Assembly: GCA_028289605.1 (NCBI GenBank)
Contig: JANQON010000003.1
Span: forward strand, 248,001-312,000
Reading direction: 5' to 3'
Length of the DNA stretch: 64,000 nt
DNA from: Hyphococcus sp.
Lineage (GTDB): Bacteria > Pseudomonadota > Alphaproteobacteria > Caulobacterales > Parvularculaceae
The position numbers and the translations under genes are program-made. Shown one piece after another: positions 43,156 through 52,115 of this stretch (its first letter is position 1; each line of letters begins with the position of its first letter). A model generated the notes under the pieces. That model was not told the origin of the DNA and ran no database searches. It saw nothing but the letters and a program-made list of their open reading frames with translations.

Positions 43156-43920
43156 ATGGAAACCTGGACTGATTTCGTCATTGCGCGATACAACTACTGG
43201 ATCGTCATTATCCTGATGATGCTGGGGCTCTACACGGTTTTCGCGCGGGGCAATCTCGTTAAAAAAATCGTTGGTCTCAATATCTTTCAGACCTCCATTT
43301 TTATCTTTTACATCACCATCGGCAAAGTCGCCGGCGGGACGGCGCCGATCTATATCGGCGATGAGCTGAAACACGGTCACGGGTATGGCGACGACCATGG
43401 CGACGGTTACGGCGAAGACCATGGCGAGGGCGGCCACGGCGCGGACGCGGCGCAGGGCGACGAGGCCGCCTTGCTCCACGCCAAGGTCGAAAACGATCCT
43501 GGCGTCAACGATTTGAAAAGCGCGGTGAACCAGGCGGAAAGCGCAGGCGATCCGGTCGAAGCGGGCTCACTCCACGCTGAGCCGGACGCGGCGATGAAGG
43601 TCGCCAACGATCAATTGTCGGGGCTCGGCAAGGCGCCGGCGGCGCCGGAGTTTGAGATCGCCGGGGCCGCCCAGGCGCCGGACGGAACGACGCTCGACGG
43701 CGCCTATGGCGCGGCGGAGATTCTCTACACCAATCCCCTGCCGCATGTGCTCATTCTCACCGCGATCGTCGTCGGCGTCGCTGGTACGGCGGTGGGTCTC
43801 GCCCTCGCCGTGCGCATCCGCGAGGCGTATGGGACGATCGAGGAAGACGAGCTCGAAGCGATGGACAATGTCGCGGAATTCGGCGACGCGGCCGAAGCGG
43901 CAAGCGGGGCGAAGGCATGA
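43156..43920 (+). CDS. mrpC: Mrp antiporter subunit C with large His-rich insertion
   Basis: 254 residues, about twice the usual MrpC/NuoK-like length of 110-120. Helices 1 and 2 are normal (YWIVIILMMLGLYTVFA, NIFQTSIFIFYITIGKVAG). Helix 3 is also normal, NPLPHVLILTAIVVGVAGTA. Between them lies an insertion of about 115 residues (70-187). It begins LKHGHGYGDDHGDGYGEDHG, with His73, His75, His81, His89 and His94, then a long acidic Ala-rich stretch. The His/Asp/Gly cluster could bind metal ions such as zinc or nickel in the periplasm or cytoplasm, but that is inference. The frame is continuous and shows no sign of frameshift. Confidence 0.92.
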   Translation: METWTDFVIARYNYWIVIILMMLGLYTVFARGNLVKKIVGLNIFQTSIFIFYITIGKVAGGTAPIYIGDELKHGHGYGDDHGDGYGEDHGEGGHGADAAQGDEAALLHAKVENDPGVNDLKSAVNQAESAGDPVEAGSLHAEPDAAMKVANDQLSGLGKAPAAPEFEIAGAAQAPDGTTLDGAYGAAEILYTNPLPHVLILTAIVVGVAGTAVGLALAVRIREAYGTIEEDELEAMDNVAEFGDAAEAASGAKA

Positions 43921-45422
43921 ACCTCCCCGAACAGCTGCCCGTCCTGCCGGTAGTCATTCCGCTGGTCCTGGCGCCGATCTCCATGTTGTTGCCATCGGGG
44001 CGCGCGCCGTGGGCCTGGGCCACTTTCGTCAGCTGGCTGACATTCGCCGCCTGCGCGTTCCTGCTCGCCGCGGTGGAAGACGTAGGCGTCATCTCCTACG
44101 CGCTGGGAGACTGGGCGCCGCCGCTCGGCATCGAATATCGCGTCGATCTGGCCAACGCGCTCGTTCTGTTTCTGGTGTCGGGGATCGCGGCGGTGGTCTT
44201 TCCCTTCGCCTATCGCTCCGTGCAGCTTGAAATCGACGCGCGCCAGGCGCCGTTCTTTTACTGCGCGTTGCTGATCTGCCTGACCGGCCTCCTCGGCGTG
44301 ACGATCACCGGCGATGCGTTCAACGTGTTCGTCTTTCTCGAGATCTCATCGCTGTCCACCTATGCGCTGATCGCCATGGGCGCGCGCCGCGACCGCCGCG
44401 CGCTTACTGCGTCGTTCAACTACCTCATCATGGGCACCATCGGCGCCAGCTTCTTCGTCATCGGCGTCGGGCTTCTCTATCAGGCGACCGGGACGCTCAA
44501 TATGGCTGACCTCCATGACCGGCTCGCCGGTCAGTCGAACCGGGTGGTCGACGCCGGGTTCGCTTTCATCGTCGTCGGCATCGGGCTCAAGCTCGCCATG
44601 TTCCCGATGCATCTGTGGTTGCCCAACGCCTACGCCTACGCCCCGTCGGCAGTGTCCGCGTTCATTGCGGCGACCGCAACCAAGGTCGCGGTCTATGTCC
44701 TCATCCGCTTTATCGACACGGTGTTCGGCTTTGAGTTCGAGTTTCTGGGCGCGGCGTTCACCTATGTGCTGTTGCCCCTGGGGCTCGCAGGCATGTTCGT
44801 CGCCTCTCTCGTTGCGGTCTTCCAGGAAGACGTCAAACGCATGCTCGCCTATTCCTCCGTCGGACAGATCGGCTACATGCTGCTCGGTCTTTCCTTCGCC
44901 ACGGTGGAGGGGCTGACGGCGACCCTTGTGCACGTCTTTAATCACGCCCTGATGAAGGGCGCGCTGTTCATGGCTGTGGCCTGCGTTGTCTTGCGCGCGG
45001 GCAGTCATTCGATCCACGCCTTCGCCGGGCTCGCCCAGCGCATGCCCTTCACCACCTGGGCGTTTATCATCTCCGGCCTGTCGCTGATCGGCGTGCCGCT
45101 GACCACCGGCTTTGTTTCCAAATGGTATCTGCTCGAAGCCGCCTTCGCCGCCGGCTATTGGTATGCGGGTTTCCTGATCGTCGCCTCGTCCCTGATCGCT
45201 GTCCTTTATGTCGGGCGCGTGGTCGAACTCATGGTGTTGCGCCCGCCCCATGAAGACGGGCCCTATGCGATCCCGAAAAGGGATGCGCCGCTGGAAATGC
45301 TGATCCCCATGTGGCTCCTTGTCGCCGCCAACATCTATTTCGGGATCAACACCGAACTCACCGGCGGCCTCGCCGAACGCGCCGCCGAAGCGCTGATGTT
45401 CACAGCGGGGGCGGGGCAATGA
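43917..45422 (+). CDS. mrpD: Mrp antiporter subunit D (NuoM/N-like)
   Basis: 501 residues, about 14 helices. The proton-antiporter domain (PF00361) is clear: DAFNVFVFLEISSLSTYALI, LKLAMFPMHLWLPNAYAYAP and MLAYSSVGQIGYMLLGLSFA. Conserved Glu and Lys residues of the proton path lie in these segments (Glu in FLEISS). It starts 4 bases before the mrpC stop. Downstream it is separated from the next D-like gene by a 110-base spacer holding a repeat. Confidence 0.95.
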   Translation: MNLPEQLPVLPVVIPLVLAPISMLLPSGRAPWAWATFVSWLTFAACAFLLAAVEDVGVISYALGDWAPPLGIEYRVDLANALVLFLVSGIAAVVFPFAYRSVQLEIDARQAPFFYCALLICLTGLLGVTITGDAFNVFVFLEISSLSTYALIAMGARRDRRALTASFNYLIMGTIGASFFVIGVGLLYQATGTLNMADLHDRLAGQSNRVVDAGFAFIVVGIGLKLAMFPMHLWLPNAYAYAPSAVSAFIAATATKVAVYVLIRFIDTVFGFEFEFLGAAFTYVLLPLGLAGMFVASLVAVFQEDVKRMLAYSSVGQIGYMLLGLSFATVEGLTATLVHVFNHALMKGALFMAVACVVLRAGSHSIHAFAGLAQRMPFTTWAFIISGLSLIGVPLTTGFVSKWYLLEAAFAAGYWYAGFLIVASSLIAVLYVGRVVELMVLRPPHEDGPYAIPKRDAPLEMLIPMWLLVAANIYFGINTELTGGLAERAAEALMFTAGAGQ

Positions 45423-45433
45423 AAACGAATATA

Positions 45434-45519
45434 CCGCTCACCCCGGCGCAGGCCGGGGCCTCCTGCTGCATACGCCCGAGCGTGTTGCCGGGGATCCCGG
45501 CTTTCGCCGGGATGAGCGG
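45434..45519. repeat. short family A repeat inside the antiporter operon
   Basis: 86 bases from CCGCTCACCCCGGCGC to GCCGGGATGAGCGG, lacking the inner family A segments. It is the only repeat in the operon; its right end runs directly into the ribosome binding site of the next gene. Confidence 0.85.
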
Positions 45520-45531
45520 AGGGTGGGGCCA

Positions 45532-47079
45532 ATGATCTCTCCCAGCTTCGCGCTCGGCGCATCCGTCGCGCTGCCGTTGATCGGCTGTCTCGCCATCTGG
45601 CTCCTCGACAAGGCGCCGAATGCGCGCGAAGGGGCGACGCTCGTCACCGGGCTTTTGCTCATGGTGCTGAGCATTTCGGTTTTTCTCGCCGTCGGCGACG
45701 GCGAGACGCCGCAGCTCTTTGTCCTTGAGGTGCTGCCCAATCTGCCGATCGCGTTCCGGGCCGAACCGCTGGGGGCGATGTTCGGCGTCATCGCCAGCGG
45801 GCTCTGGTTCGTCAATTCGCTCTATTCGATCGGCTATATGCGCGGGCACAATGAAAGCCATCAAACGCGCTTTTACATGAGTTTTGCGATCGCCATCTCC
45901 GCGGCCATGGGCGTCGCTTACGCCGCAAACCTCTTTACGCTGTTCATCTTCTACGAAGTACTGACGCTGTCGACCTTTCCCCTGGTCACTCATTACGGCG
46001 ACGACAAGGCGCGCAAGGGCGGGCGCATATATCTCGGCGTCCTGATGGCGACGTCCATCGGGCTGTTGTTGCCGGCGATTGTCTGGACCTACGCCATTGC
46101 GGAAACAACGGACTTTGTCGCCGGCGGCATTCTCGCCCAGCATGTGGATGCGGTCGGCCCTCTCGTCGGGGTGCTGCTCGGGCTCTACGCCTTTGGGATC
46201 GGCAAGGCGGCGCTGATGCCTGTCCATCCCTGGCTGCCCAACGCGATGGTTGCGCCGACGCCGGTCTCGGCGTTCCTGCATGCGGTCGCCGTCGTCAAGG
46301 CGGGCGTGTTCGCAATCCTCAAGGTCGCCGTCTACATTTTCGGCGTCGATCTGCTGCGCGACACCGGCGCCGGGACGCCGTTCATGTGGATCGCAGCATT
46401 CTCAATCCTCACCGCGTCGGTCATCGCCATGAACCAGGACAATCTGAAGGCGCGGCTCGCCTATTCGACCGTGTCGCAGCTGTCTTACGTGACGCTGGGC
46501 GCGATGCTCGCGACCTCCATGGGCGTGATGGGCGGCGCCATGCAGATCGCCGCCCACGCCCTCGGCAAGATGACGCTCTTCATGTGCGCCGGCGCGATCT
46601 ATGTGGCCGCCCATAAGTCTCTGGTGTCGGAGCTGCGCGGACTCGGCCGGATCATGCCCTTCACGTTCGGCGCTTTTTTCCTCGGCGCGGTGTCGATCAT
46701 CGGCCTGCCGCCGCTCGCCGGGTCATGGCCGAAGTTCTTTCTCATGCTGGGTGCGGCTGACGCCGGGCAGCTTTTGATCATCATTGTGCTGATGGTCTCG
46801 TCGATCCTCAATGTCGTCTATCTGTTGTCGATCCCGGTGCAGGCGTTTTTGAAGCCCAAACCCGGCGCGCCCGCGCCGAATGAAGAGACCTGGTATGATG
46901 GCCCGCTCACCACATCGCCGCCTTATCCAACCGGTGCGCGGTCGGTCATCAAAGAAGCGCCCGCCTTCTGCCTTGTCGCCATCGCCATCACTGCCGTCGG
47001 CGCGCTTGTCCTCTTTTTCCTCGCCGACCCGCTTTACAACTACCTCAGCCCGCTTATCGCGGAGGCAGGCCGACCATGA
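45532..47079 (+). CDS. Mrp-type subunit D-like protein 2 (NuoL/M-like)
   Basis: 515 residues from MISPSFALGASVALPLIGCL. The ATG at 45532 is preceded by GGAGGG at 45518, formed by the edge of the repeat element; a GTG three codons earlier is less likely. Antiporter-domain motifs are TLFIFYEVLTLSTFPLVTHY, GKAALMPVHPWLPNAMVAPT and LAYSTVSQLSYVTLGAMLA. It is a second proton-translocating subunit beside mrpD. It overlaps the following small membrane protein gene by 4 bases. Confidence 0.93.
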   Translation: MISPSFALGASVALPLIGCLAIWLLDKAPNAREGATLVTGLLLMVLSISVFLAVGDGETPQLFVLEVLPNLPIAFRAEPLGAMFGVIASGLWFVNSLYSIGYMRGHNESHQTRFYMSFAIAISAAMGVAYAANLFTLFIFYEVLTLSTFPLVTHYGDDKARKGGRIYLGVLMATSIGLLLPAIVWTYAIAETTDFVAGGILAQHVDAVGPLVGVLLGLYAFGIGKAALMPVHPWLPNAMVAPTPVSAFLHAVAVVKAGVFAILKVAVYIFGVDLLRDTGAGTPFMWIAAFSILTASVIAMNQDNLKARLAYSTVSQLSYVTLGAMLATSMGVMGGAMQIAAHALGKMTLFMCAGAIYVAAHKSLVSELRGLGRIMPFTFGAFFLGAVSIIGLPPLAGSWPKFFLMLGAADAGQLLIIIVLMVSSILNVVYLLSIPVQAFLKPKPGAPAPNEETWYDGPLTTSPPYPTGARSVIKEAPAFCLVAIAITAVGALVLFFLADPLYNYLSPLIAEAGRP

Positions 47080-47480
47080 CCGACAAACCGTCATCCGATC
47101 CGCAGGCGCCCGCCGACTATCAGGAACGCCCGCGCTGGCTCGACGAAAAAAAGAATGTCGAGCTCATCTGGCGCGGCCTGATCGTCATCTGCGTCGCGCT
47201 TTTTGTCGCGGACTTCTTTTTTGAGAAGCACCCCTATTTCGCCATTGAAAACATCCCGAATTTTTACGGGATATACGGATTTATCGGCTGCGTCTTTCTC
47301 GTCCTCGCCGCGGCGCAATTGCGCAAGATCCTGATGCGCCCGGAAAACTATTACGAGAAAAAAGACGCAGACTACGAAGAGATGAATTTCGGCGACACCG
47401 GCGGCGAGGCCGGGGCGGAAGACACGCCGATCACCGGTCACATCCACTATGAAGCGGCCAAGAAGGGGGAGGAGCACTGA
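47076..47480 (+). CDS. small two-helix membrane protein of the antiporter operon
   Basis: 134 residues. Two helices (LIVICVALFVADFFF, IYGFIGCVFLVLAAAQL) lie between a Pro-rich N-terminus and a charged tail ending HYEAAKKGEEH. It is not a member of the classical Mrp subunit set. It sits between two D-like genes and overlaps the first by 4 bases; the second starts at its stop. It is probably an accessory subunit. Confidence 0.8.
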   Translation: MTDKPSSDPQAPADYQERPRWLDEKKNVELIWRGLIVICVALFVADFFFEKHPYFAIENIPNFYGIYGFIGCVFLVLAAAQLRKILMRPENYYEKKDADYEEMNFGDTGGEAGAEDTPITGHIHYEAAKKGEEH

Positions 47481-49231
47481 TGGGCGACTTCTCTCCGGCG
47501 CTGATTGTCTTTTTCGGCGGCATCGCCGCGCTGCTCGTGCCCAATGGGCGGTTGCGCAACATCTTTATGCTCGCCCTGCCGGCGCTCGCCGGCTGGCAGC
47601 TTTTCTCGCTTGGCCTCGGCGAATACGGAACCTATTCGCTGTTCGGTGAAACGCTGACGCTGACCCGCATTGACGGACTCAGCCGCATCTTCGCCGTCAT
47701 CTTCCTCATCGCCATGGCGCTGAACATTATTTACGCGTGGCATGTGCGCGATCCGGTGCAGCAAGTCGCCGCGCTCGTTTATCCCGCCTCGGCGCTGGGC
47801 GGCGTTCTCGCCGGCGATCTCATCACGCTCTTCGTCTTCTGGGAATTCGCGGCGATCACGTCGGTCCTGCTGATCTGGGCGAGCCGCAACCGCCGCGCCT
47901 TTTTCGCCGGCATGCGGTATTTATGCTGGCAGATCGCCTCGGGCGTTCTGTTGCTGGCGGGCGTCGTCTTTTATTTCCGCGAGTCCGGGTCGCTGCAGTT
48001 CACGAATTTTCTCGACCAGGGCCTGCCGCTGAACGACCCCGCGGTAATGCTCATCTTCCTCGCTTTCGGGATCAAGAGCGCCTTTCCGCTGCTCCACAAC
48101 TGGGTCCAGGACGCCTATCCGGAATCAACCGTGACCGGTACGATCGTCCTGTCGATCTTCACAACCAAGCTGGCGGTCTATTCCCTGGCGCGCGGTTTCG
48201 CCGGCGCCGAAGCGCTGGTCTATATCGGCGCGGCGATGACGGCGTTCCCGATTTTCTTCGCCGTCATCGAAAACGACCTGCGCCGGGTTCTGACTTACTC
48301 GCTCAACAACCAGGTCGGCTTTATGGTGGTCGGCGTCGGCATCGGCACGCCGTTAGCGCTTAACGGCGCGGCGGCGTATGCGTTCTGCAACATTCTCTTT
48401 GAAGGTCTTCTCTTCATGGCCATGGGCGCGGTTCTTTATCGCACCGGCACGGTGAAAGGATCCGAGCTCGGCGGGCTTTACCGCACCATGCCGTGGACGG
48501 CGTTTTTCTGCATCATCGGCGCGGCGTCGATTTCCGCCTTCCCGTTATTCTCCGGTTTTGTCTCCAAGGGACTCATCATCGGCGCGGCGGCGAAGGAACA
48601 GTTCTATTGGGTGTGGCTGACGCTTCTGTTCGCCGCCGCCGGCGTCTTCCACCATTCCGGCATCAAGATTCCTTTCTTCGCTTTCTTCGCCCATGATTCA
48701 GGCAAACGCCCGAAGGAAGCGCCGCTGCACATGCTGATCGCCATGACCATTACGGCGGTGTTGTGCGTCGGCATCGGCGTCTCACAGCTTTTCACCGGTC
48801 CGCTCGGCGATCCGCTTTACGCGCTGTTGCCCTATGAAGTGGAGATTAAAGATTCCCACTCGGCGTACATCGCTTATACGGCGCCGCATATCATCACCCA
48901 GCTGCAGATCCTGCTCTATTCGGGGCTGGCCTTCGCGGTGTTGCAACGGACCGGCCTTTATCCGCCGGAGCTCAGATCGACGAATATCGATTCAGACTGG
49001 TTCTACCGGGTGCCGGGACGGGCGTTCGCCGGCTGGGTGATTGGTGCGTCCGGCGCAACATTTAACGCCTGCTGGGCGATTGTCTCCGACCGCATACACG
49101 CGATAATGGAAAGAATTTACACTGTACATGGCCCGGAGGGACAGATGGCGCGATCCTGGCCGATCGGCTTCATGGCGCTATGGACCGCAATATTGCTCGG
49201 CTTCGTCCTGGTCATAACCTTCTTCGCCTGA
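47480..49231 (+). CDS. Mrp-type subunit D-like protein 3 (NuoL-like)
   Basis: 583 residues, about 15 helices. The antiporter domain includes [40 protein letters not shown] and [20 protein letters not shown]. The length and long C-terminal part with [20 protein letters not shown] place it near NuoL/MrpA N-terminal proteins. It may replace the large part of MrpA. Last gene of the operon; it starts within the preceding gene's stop. Confidence 0.93.
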   Translation: MGDFSPALIVFFGGIAALLVPNGRLRNIFMLALPALAGWQLFSLGLGEYGTYSLFGETLTLTRIDGLSRIFAVIFLIAMALNIIYAWHVRDPVQQVAALVYPASALGGVLAGDLITLFVFWEFAAITSVLLIWASRNRRAFFAGMRYLCWQIASGVLLLAGVVFYFRESGSLQFTNFLDQGLPLNDPAVMLIFLAFGIKSAFPLLHNWVQDAYPESTVTGTIVLSIFTTKLAVYSLARGFAGAEALVYIGAAMTAFPIFFAVIENDLRRVLTYSLNNQVGFMVVGVGIGTPLALNGAAAYAFCNILFEGLLFMAMGAVLYRTGTVKGSELGGLYRTMPWTAFFCIIGAASISAFPLFSGFVSKGLIIGAAAKEQFYWVWLTLLFAAAGVFHHSGIKIPFFAFFAHDSGKRPKEAPLHMLIAMTITAVLCVGIGVSQLFTGPLGDPLYALLPYEVEIKDSHSAYIAYTAPHIITQLQILLYSGLAFAVLQRTGLYPPELRSTNIDSDWFYRVPGRAFAGWVIGASGATFNACWAIVSDRIHAIMERIYTVHGPEGQMARSWPIGFMALWTAILLGFVLVITFFA

Positions 49232-49319
49232 CGCGCGCGCGAGGAATGCAAAAAATTCAAGCTTAACGCTGCGTCATACGCGCAGAAAAGTTTCCGGCAT
49301 TGTCGGCGGCGGTTTTATC

Positions 49320-49769
49320 ATGCGCGGTGCGGTCGACTTCCGGCCGCGGGGGGATAGCTATGTAGTGGAGCTATCTATGCCGCATAATCGAGATGCGTTT
49401 TCGGAAAGAACCTGCCGCGTGATTGCGCGGCTCGCCAAGGAAGTCGTGTGTGAGGCGTATGCTATTTCGCATGCGGACCTTCTGGACGGGCCCCGCGGCA
49501 ATGTGGAGCTGTCGCAGGCGCGGCAGACAGCCATGTATCTGGCCCATATCGTCGGCCAACTGACCCTGAACGAGGTCGCGATTGCATTTAAAAAGGGGCG
49601 CACCACCGTCAGCCACAGCTGCGTTAACACCGAGGACCGCCGAGACAGTCCCGTTTTTGATCTTCAGCTTGAGATAATGGAAAAGAAGCTTCGTGCGCGC
49701 ATCAACATGCTGCGCCTTACGGCCCCTCGGGAAGAAAGGCTTCGTCGGCGTGCAAAACGGATCCCGTGA
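49320..49769 (+). CDS. DnaA domain IV-like orphan DNA-binding protein
   Basis: 149 residues, or 130 if translation begins at the ATG at 49377, which has GTGGAGC upstream. The core resembles DnaA domain [22 protein letters not shown] followed by [20 protein letters not shown], matching the helix-turn-helix and the GRDHTTV-like DnaA signature. The AAA+ ATPase domain of DnaA is absent. It could bind DnaA boxes and compete with or modulate DnaA, but this is inference. The gene lies 88 bases after the antiporter operon and stands alone. Confidence 0.8.
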   Translation: MRGAVDFRPRGDSYVVELSMPHNRDAFSERTCRVIARLAKEVVCEAYAISHADLLDGPRGNVELSQARQTAMYLAHIVGQLTLNEVAIAFKKGRTTVSHSCVNTEDRRDSPVFDLQLEIMEKKLRARINMLRLTAPREERLRRRAKRIP

Positions 49770-49785
49770 CGCCGCCGCCGTCCCG

Positions 49786-50199
49786 TCAGGGCGCGGCCGC
49801 ATATTGTCCGGCGATCGCTTCGATCCGTTTCACCATGGCGCTGAGGCCGTTTGACCGTTGGGGCGTTAAGTGATCCTCGAGCTCGAACGGTTTCAGGGCG
49901 TCAAAGGCGTTGACGGAGGCGATGGCGGCCGGCGTTTGCCCTGAATAAAGCGCGATCAGCAAAGCGATCAGCCCTTTGACGATATGGGCGTCGGAATCCC
50001 CTTCGAAAACGAGAGCGCCGTCTTGTTCGCCGGCGTGCAGCCACACCTGGCTGGCGCAGCCCCTGACCTTGTGCGCCTCGTCTCTGAACGCCTCCGGATA
50101 GGGCGGCAGATTGCGACCGAGATCGATCAAATATTTGTAGCGCTCCTCCCAATCGTCGAGAAATTCGAAGTCGGCGCGTATGTCGTCAAACTGGCTCAT
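49786..50199 (-). CDS. sufE: SufE cysteine desulfurase activator
   Basis: 137 residues. SufE signatures: LDDWEERYKYLIDLGRNLPP and HKVRGCASQVWLHA with Cys48, the persulfide acceptor. It passes sulfur from SufS to the SufBCD scaffold for iron-sulfur cluster assembly in the cytoplasm. The sufBCDS genes are not in the window, so this is a lone copy, as in many alphaproteobacteria. Confidence 0.93.
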   Translation of the reverse strand: MSQFDDIRADFEFLDDWEERYKYLIDLGRNLPPYPEAFRDEAHKVRGCASQVWLHAGEQDGALVFEGDSDAHIVKGLIALLIALYSGQTPAAIASVNAFDALKPFELEDHLTPQRSNGLSAMVKRIEAIAGQYAAAP

Positions 50200-50606
50200 G
50201 AGCGGCAGATAGTTGCGTTTCCGAAATGGGACAAGACCGGCGGGGTTGCAAACGGTCCCGCCGCCTCTTGGGGGACTTCGAAGCGGCGGGACCGCCTATG
50301 TGCGTCCGCCGACTAGGTTACGCAACTGGCGGGCGCACCGATCAATCGATCAAATTTGAATTAATTTGTCGGCAACAAAGATGGTTATCGGCGGTCTCGC
50401 CCTGCGCCGGGTGCGGGCCGCTCATGGGGGCCGAAAAAGCCTTGTATGACACGCCTCAAAGGCGAGTCGGGCGCGGCGTTTTCGTGCTTACAGATCCGTT
50501 AACCCAGTCATAAATCACCGTTCAGCCTTTACTCGCGCCGGGCTTCGCGGTTCTATTGCCGCAAATCGATTGCCGTCGCCCATTCTCTCCCCCGGGCGCG
50601 GCTTGG
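50200..50606. other. intergenic region, no gene seen
   Basis: About 400 bases between sufE and a hairpin. Short frames have no family resemblance. It presumably carries the sufE promoter near 50200-50260. A TTAACC motif near 50500 is noted but not tied to a regulator. Confidence 0.45.
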
Positions 50607-50637
50607 CCGCCCGGGTGTTGTCACGACGCCCGGGCGG
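50607..50637. terminator. possible terminator hairpin
   Basis: CCGCCCGGG and CCCGGGCGG are perfect 9-base arms around a 13-base loop. It lies downstream of the minus-strand wHTH gene. There is no long T-run, so function is uncertain. Confidence 0.45.
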
Positions 50638-50663
50638 TTTCCCTTCCGGCGCGGCGCCGGCTT

Positions 50664-51251
50664 TTAGCTATTCACCGCGATCACGGCGCCGAGCGCGCCA
50701 AAGGCGGCCGCGATCGCCGCCACCACGACGATATTCCTGGTGCGAACCATCTGGCTTTCGGGGGCCGAAGCCGGGGGCGCCGATGTTGTTGGCGACGTTG
50801 GCGGCGTCGGCGACTGTGCGGGCGGCGCGGCGGTCTCATACTCGCTCAGGGCGCAGTCGGTCAGACTTTGCGGACCGGTATGGGCGACAAAGCGATAGCC
50901 GCGTTTCGGCACGGTCTCGATGTGATCGGAACAGGCGCCGATCTCGCGAAACGCCTTGCGTAACTGGGACACGCTTCGGGTCAGGCTTTCGTCGCCGCCG
51001 TGATGACGATGCCAGACATGATCGAGCAGCTCCTGGCGCGTGACGACGGCGCCGTCCCGCTCCATCAGATACACCAGGAGATCCATCACCTTCGGCTCCA
51101 GATGGTGGGTGAGACCGTGACAGGAAATGGCGTTCAATTGAGGGTCGGCTGATATCGCGCCGAACTGCAGCGGTCCGTCGCCGCGAGCTGAGTTTCCAGT
51201 ATCGTCCACAGGCGGGCGCCCTTCCGACGCGCGTTCAAGGTCAAGCGTCAT
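50664..51251 (-). CDS. membrane-anchored winged-helix regulator (CadC/ToxR-like)
   Basis: 195 residues. Residues 25-125 form an OmpR/PhoB-type winged helix: LEPKVMDLLVYLMERDGAVV, TRQELLDHVWHRHHGGDESL and VPKRGYRFVAHTG. A Pro/Thr/Ser-rich linker leads to one C-terminal transmembrane helix (NIVVVAAIAAAFGALGAVIA) with only a few residues beyond. The absence of a periplasmic sensing domain is unusual; signal input may come from a partner protein. It precedes UrcA in divergent orientation. Confidence 0.85.
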   Translation of the reverse strand: MTLDLERASEGRPPVDDTGNSARGDGPLQFGAISADPQLNAISCHGLTHHLEPKVMDLLVYLMERDGAVVTRQELLDHVWHRHHGGDESLTRSVSQLRKAFREIGACSDHIETVPKRGYRFVAHTGPQSLTDCALSEYETAAPPAQSPTPPTSPTTSAPPASAPESQMVRTRNIVVVAAIAAAFGALGAVIAVNS

Positions 51252-51540
51252 TTATCTCCCCCGCCGTTATACAACGGCTGCTATGACAAGCAAAAAATAG
51301 GATTGCGCCTTGCGCGGCGCCAGCAAACCGGCGCGAAAAAAATATGATGAAAATGCGAGGTCTCGCAAGAATGGCCGTAACCGGCTGATCTTCTTGGCGG
51401 TTTTCGAAAAGAGCGGGCGCCGACGAAATCGCAAACATCAGAAAAAAATCCGATTTGCATCAGGAATGGCGCGGTCGCCGGTCTTAGGTAGAGGGCGTCG
51501 GACGGCGAACGGCGCCGACCGGAAACGGGGGAGACAAGCC

Positions 51541-51864
51541 ATGCAATCGAACACGACATTGAAAGCCGCCGCCATCAGCGCGCTGCTCGCATCGGCGGCC
51601 TTTGCCACGCCGGCGACGGCGGGCGGATTTGGATTTGAGTATCGGGCCCACGAGCTGCAAACGGCCCAGGGCCGGTCTGAAATGCTGTCCCGCCTCGACC
51701 GTGAGGCAGACGCTTTTTGCGGCGCTCATGACTATGCGCCGGGGGCGCGTCGCCGGGTGGAATCCTGCGCGGCGCGAATGGTGGGGACGACCCTGGACGC
51801 GATCAACGACCGGCGCTTAACGGCGCTCTGGGTCGGTGAGTTGGGGGAGATCGCGTCGCGTTAG
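51541..51864 (+). CDS. UrcA family exported protein
   Basis: 107 residues from MQSNTTLKAAAISALLASAA after GGGGGAGACAAG; the upstream in-frame extension lacks a signal peptide and is ignored. The mature part has the UrcA layout: LQTAQGRSEMLSRLDREADA, then CGAHDYAPGARRRVESCAAR, with two Cys likely disulfide-bonded. The UrcA family is common in this group and has no known function. Confidence 0.7.
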   Translation: MQSNTTLKAAAISALLASAAFATPATAGGFGFEYRAHELQTAQGRSEMLSRLDREADAFCGAHDYAPGARRRVESCAARMVGTTLDAINDRRLTALWVGELGEIASR

Positions 51865-51872
51865 GCGTCCCA

Positions 51873-51908
51873 GAACAGGATCGGGTTCGCGTGAATCCGA
51901 TCCTGTTC
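51873..51908. terminator. long perfect hairpin after urcA-like gene
   Basis: GAACAGGATCGG at 51873-51884 pairs with CCGATCCTGTTC at 51897-51908. The pairing continues inward through GGTTC/GAATC with one G-T pair to a four-base loop, a 16-base stem. There is no T-run, so it could be a terminator, an mRNA-stabilising hairpin or a protein site. Confidence 0.6.
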
Positions 51909-52049
51909 ACTTCAAGCGGAATTGTTGCGTAAACGGCGCTTTGCATCTCGCGCCGGCCTTGAACAAGAAGATGAACGCTCCTGTTGCGTCACCCTTCCCG
52001 CAACCGGAGCGGATGGCGGCTGGAAACGCCCCTCCTGCCCGCCAATGCG

Positions 52050-52077
52050 AAAAGCCCGGCCGAAAGGCCGGGCTTTT
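52050..52077 (-). terminator. bidirectional terminator
   Basis: AAAAGCCCGGCC pairs with GGCCGGGCTTTT around a GAAA tetraloop. The A-run and T-run make it functional in both directions. It lies downstream of the minus-strand hypothetical gene at 52116. Confidence 0.88.
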
Positions 52078-52115
52078 CCAATTTTGCCTGTTCGGCTCAG
52101 GCCGGACGAGACCTC

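Noticed and set aside
44346-45419. A 357-codon minus-strand frame opposite mrpD
   Set aside because: The His/Gly/Asp-rich translation is a mirror of membrane-protein codons; no domain is present.
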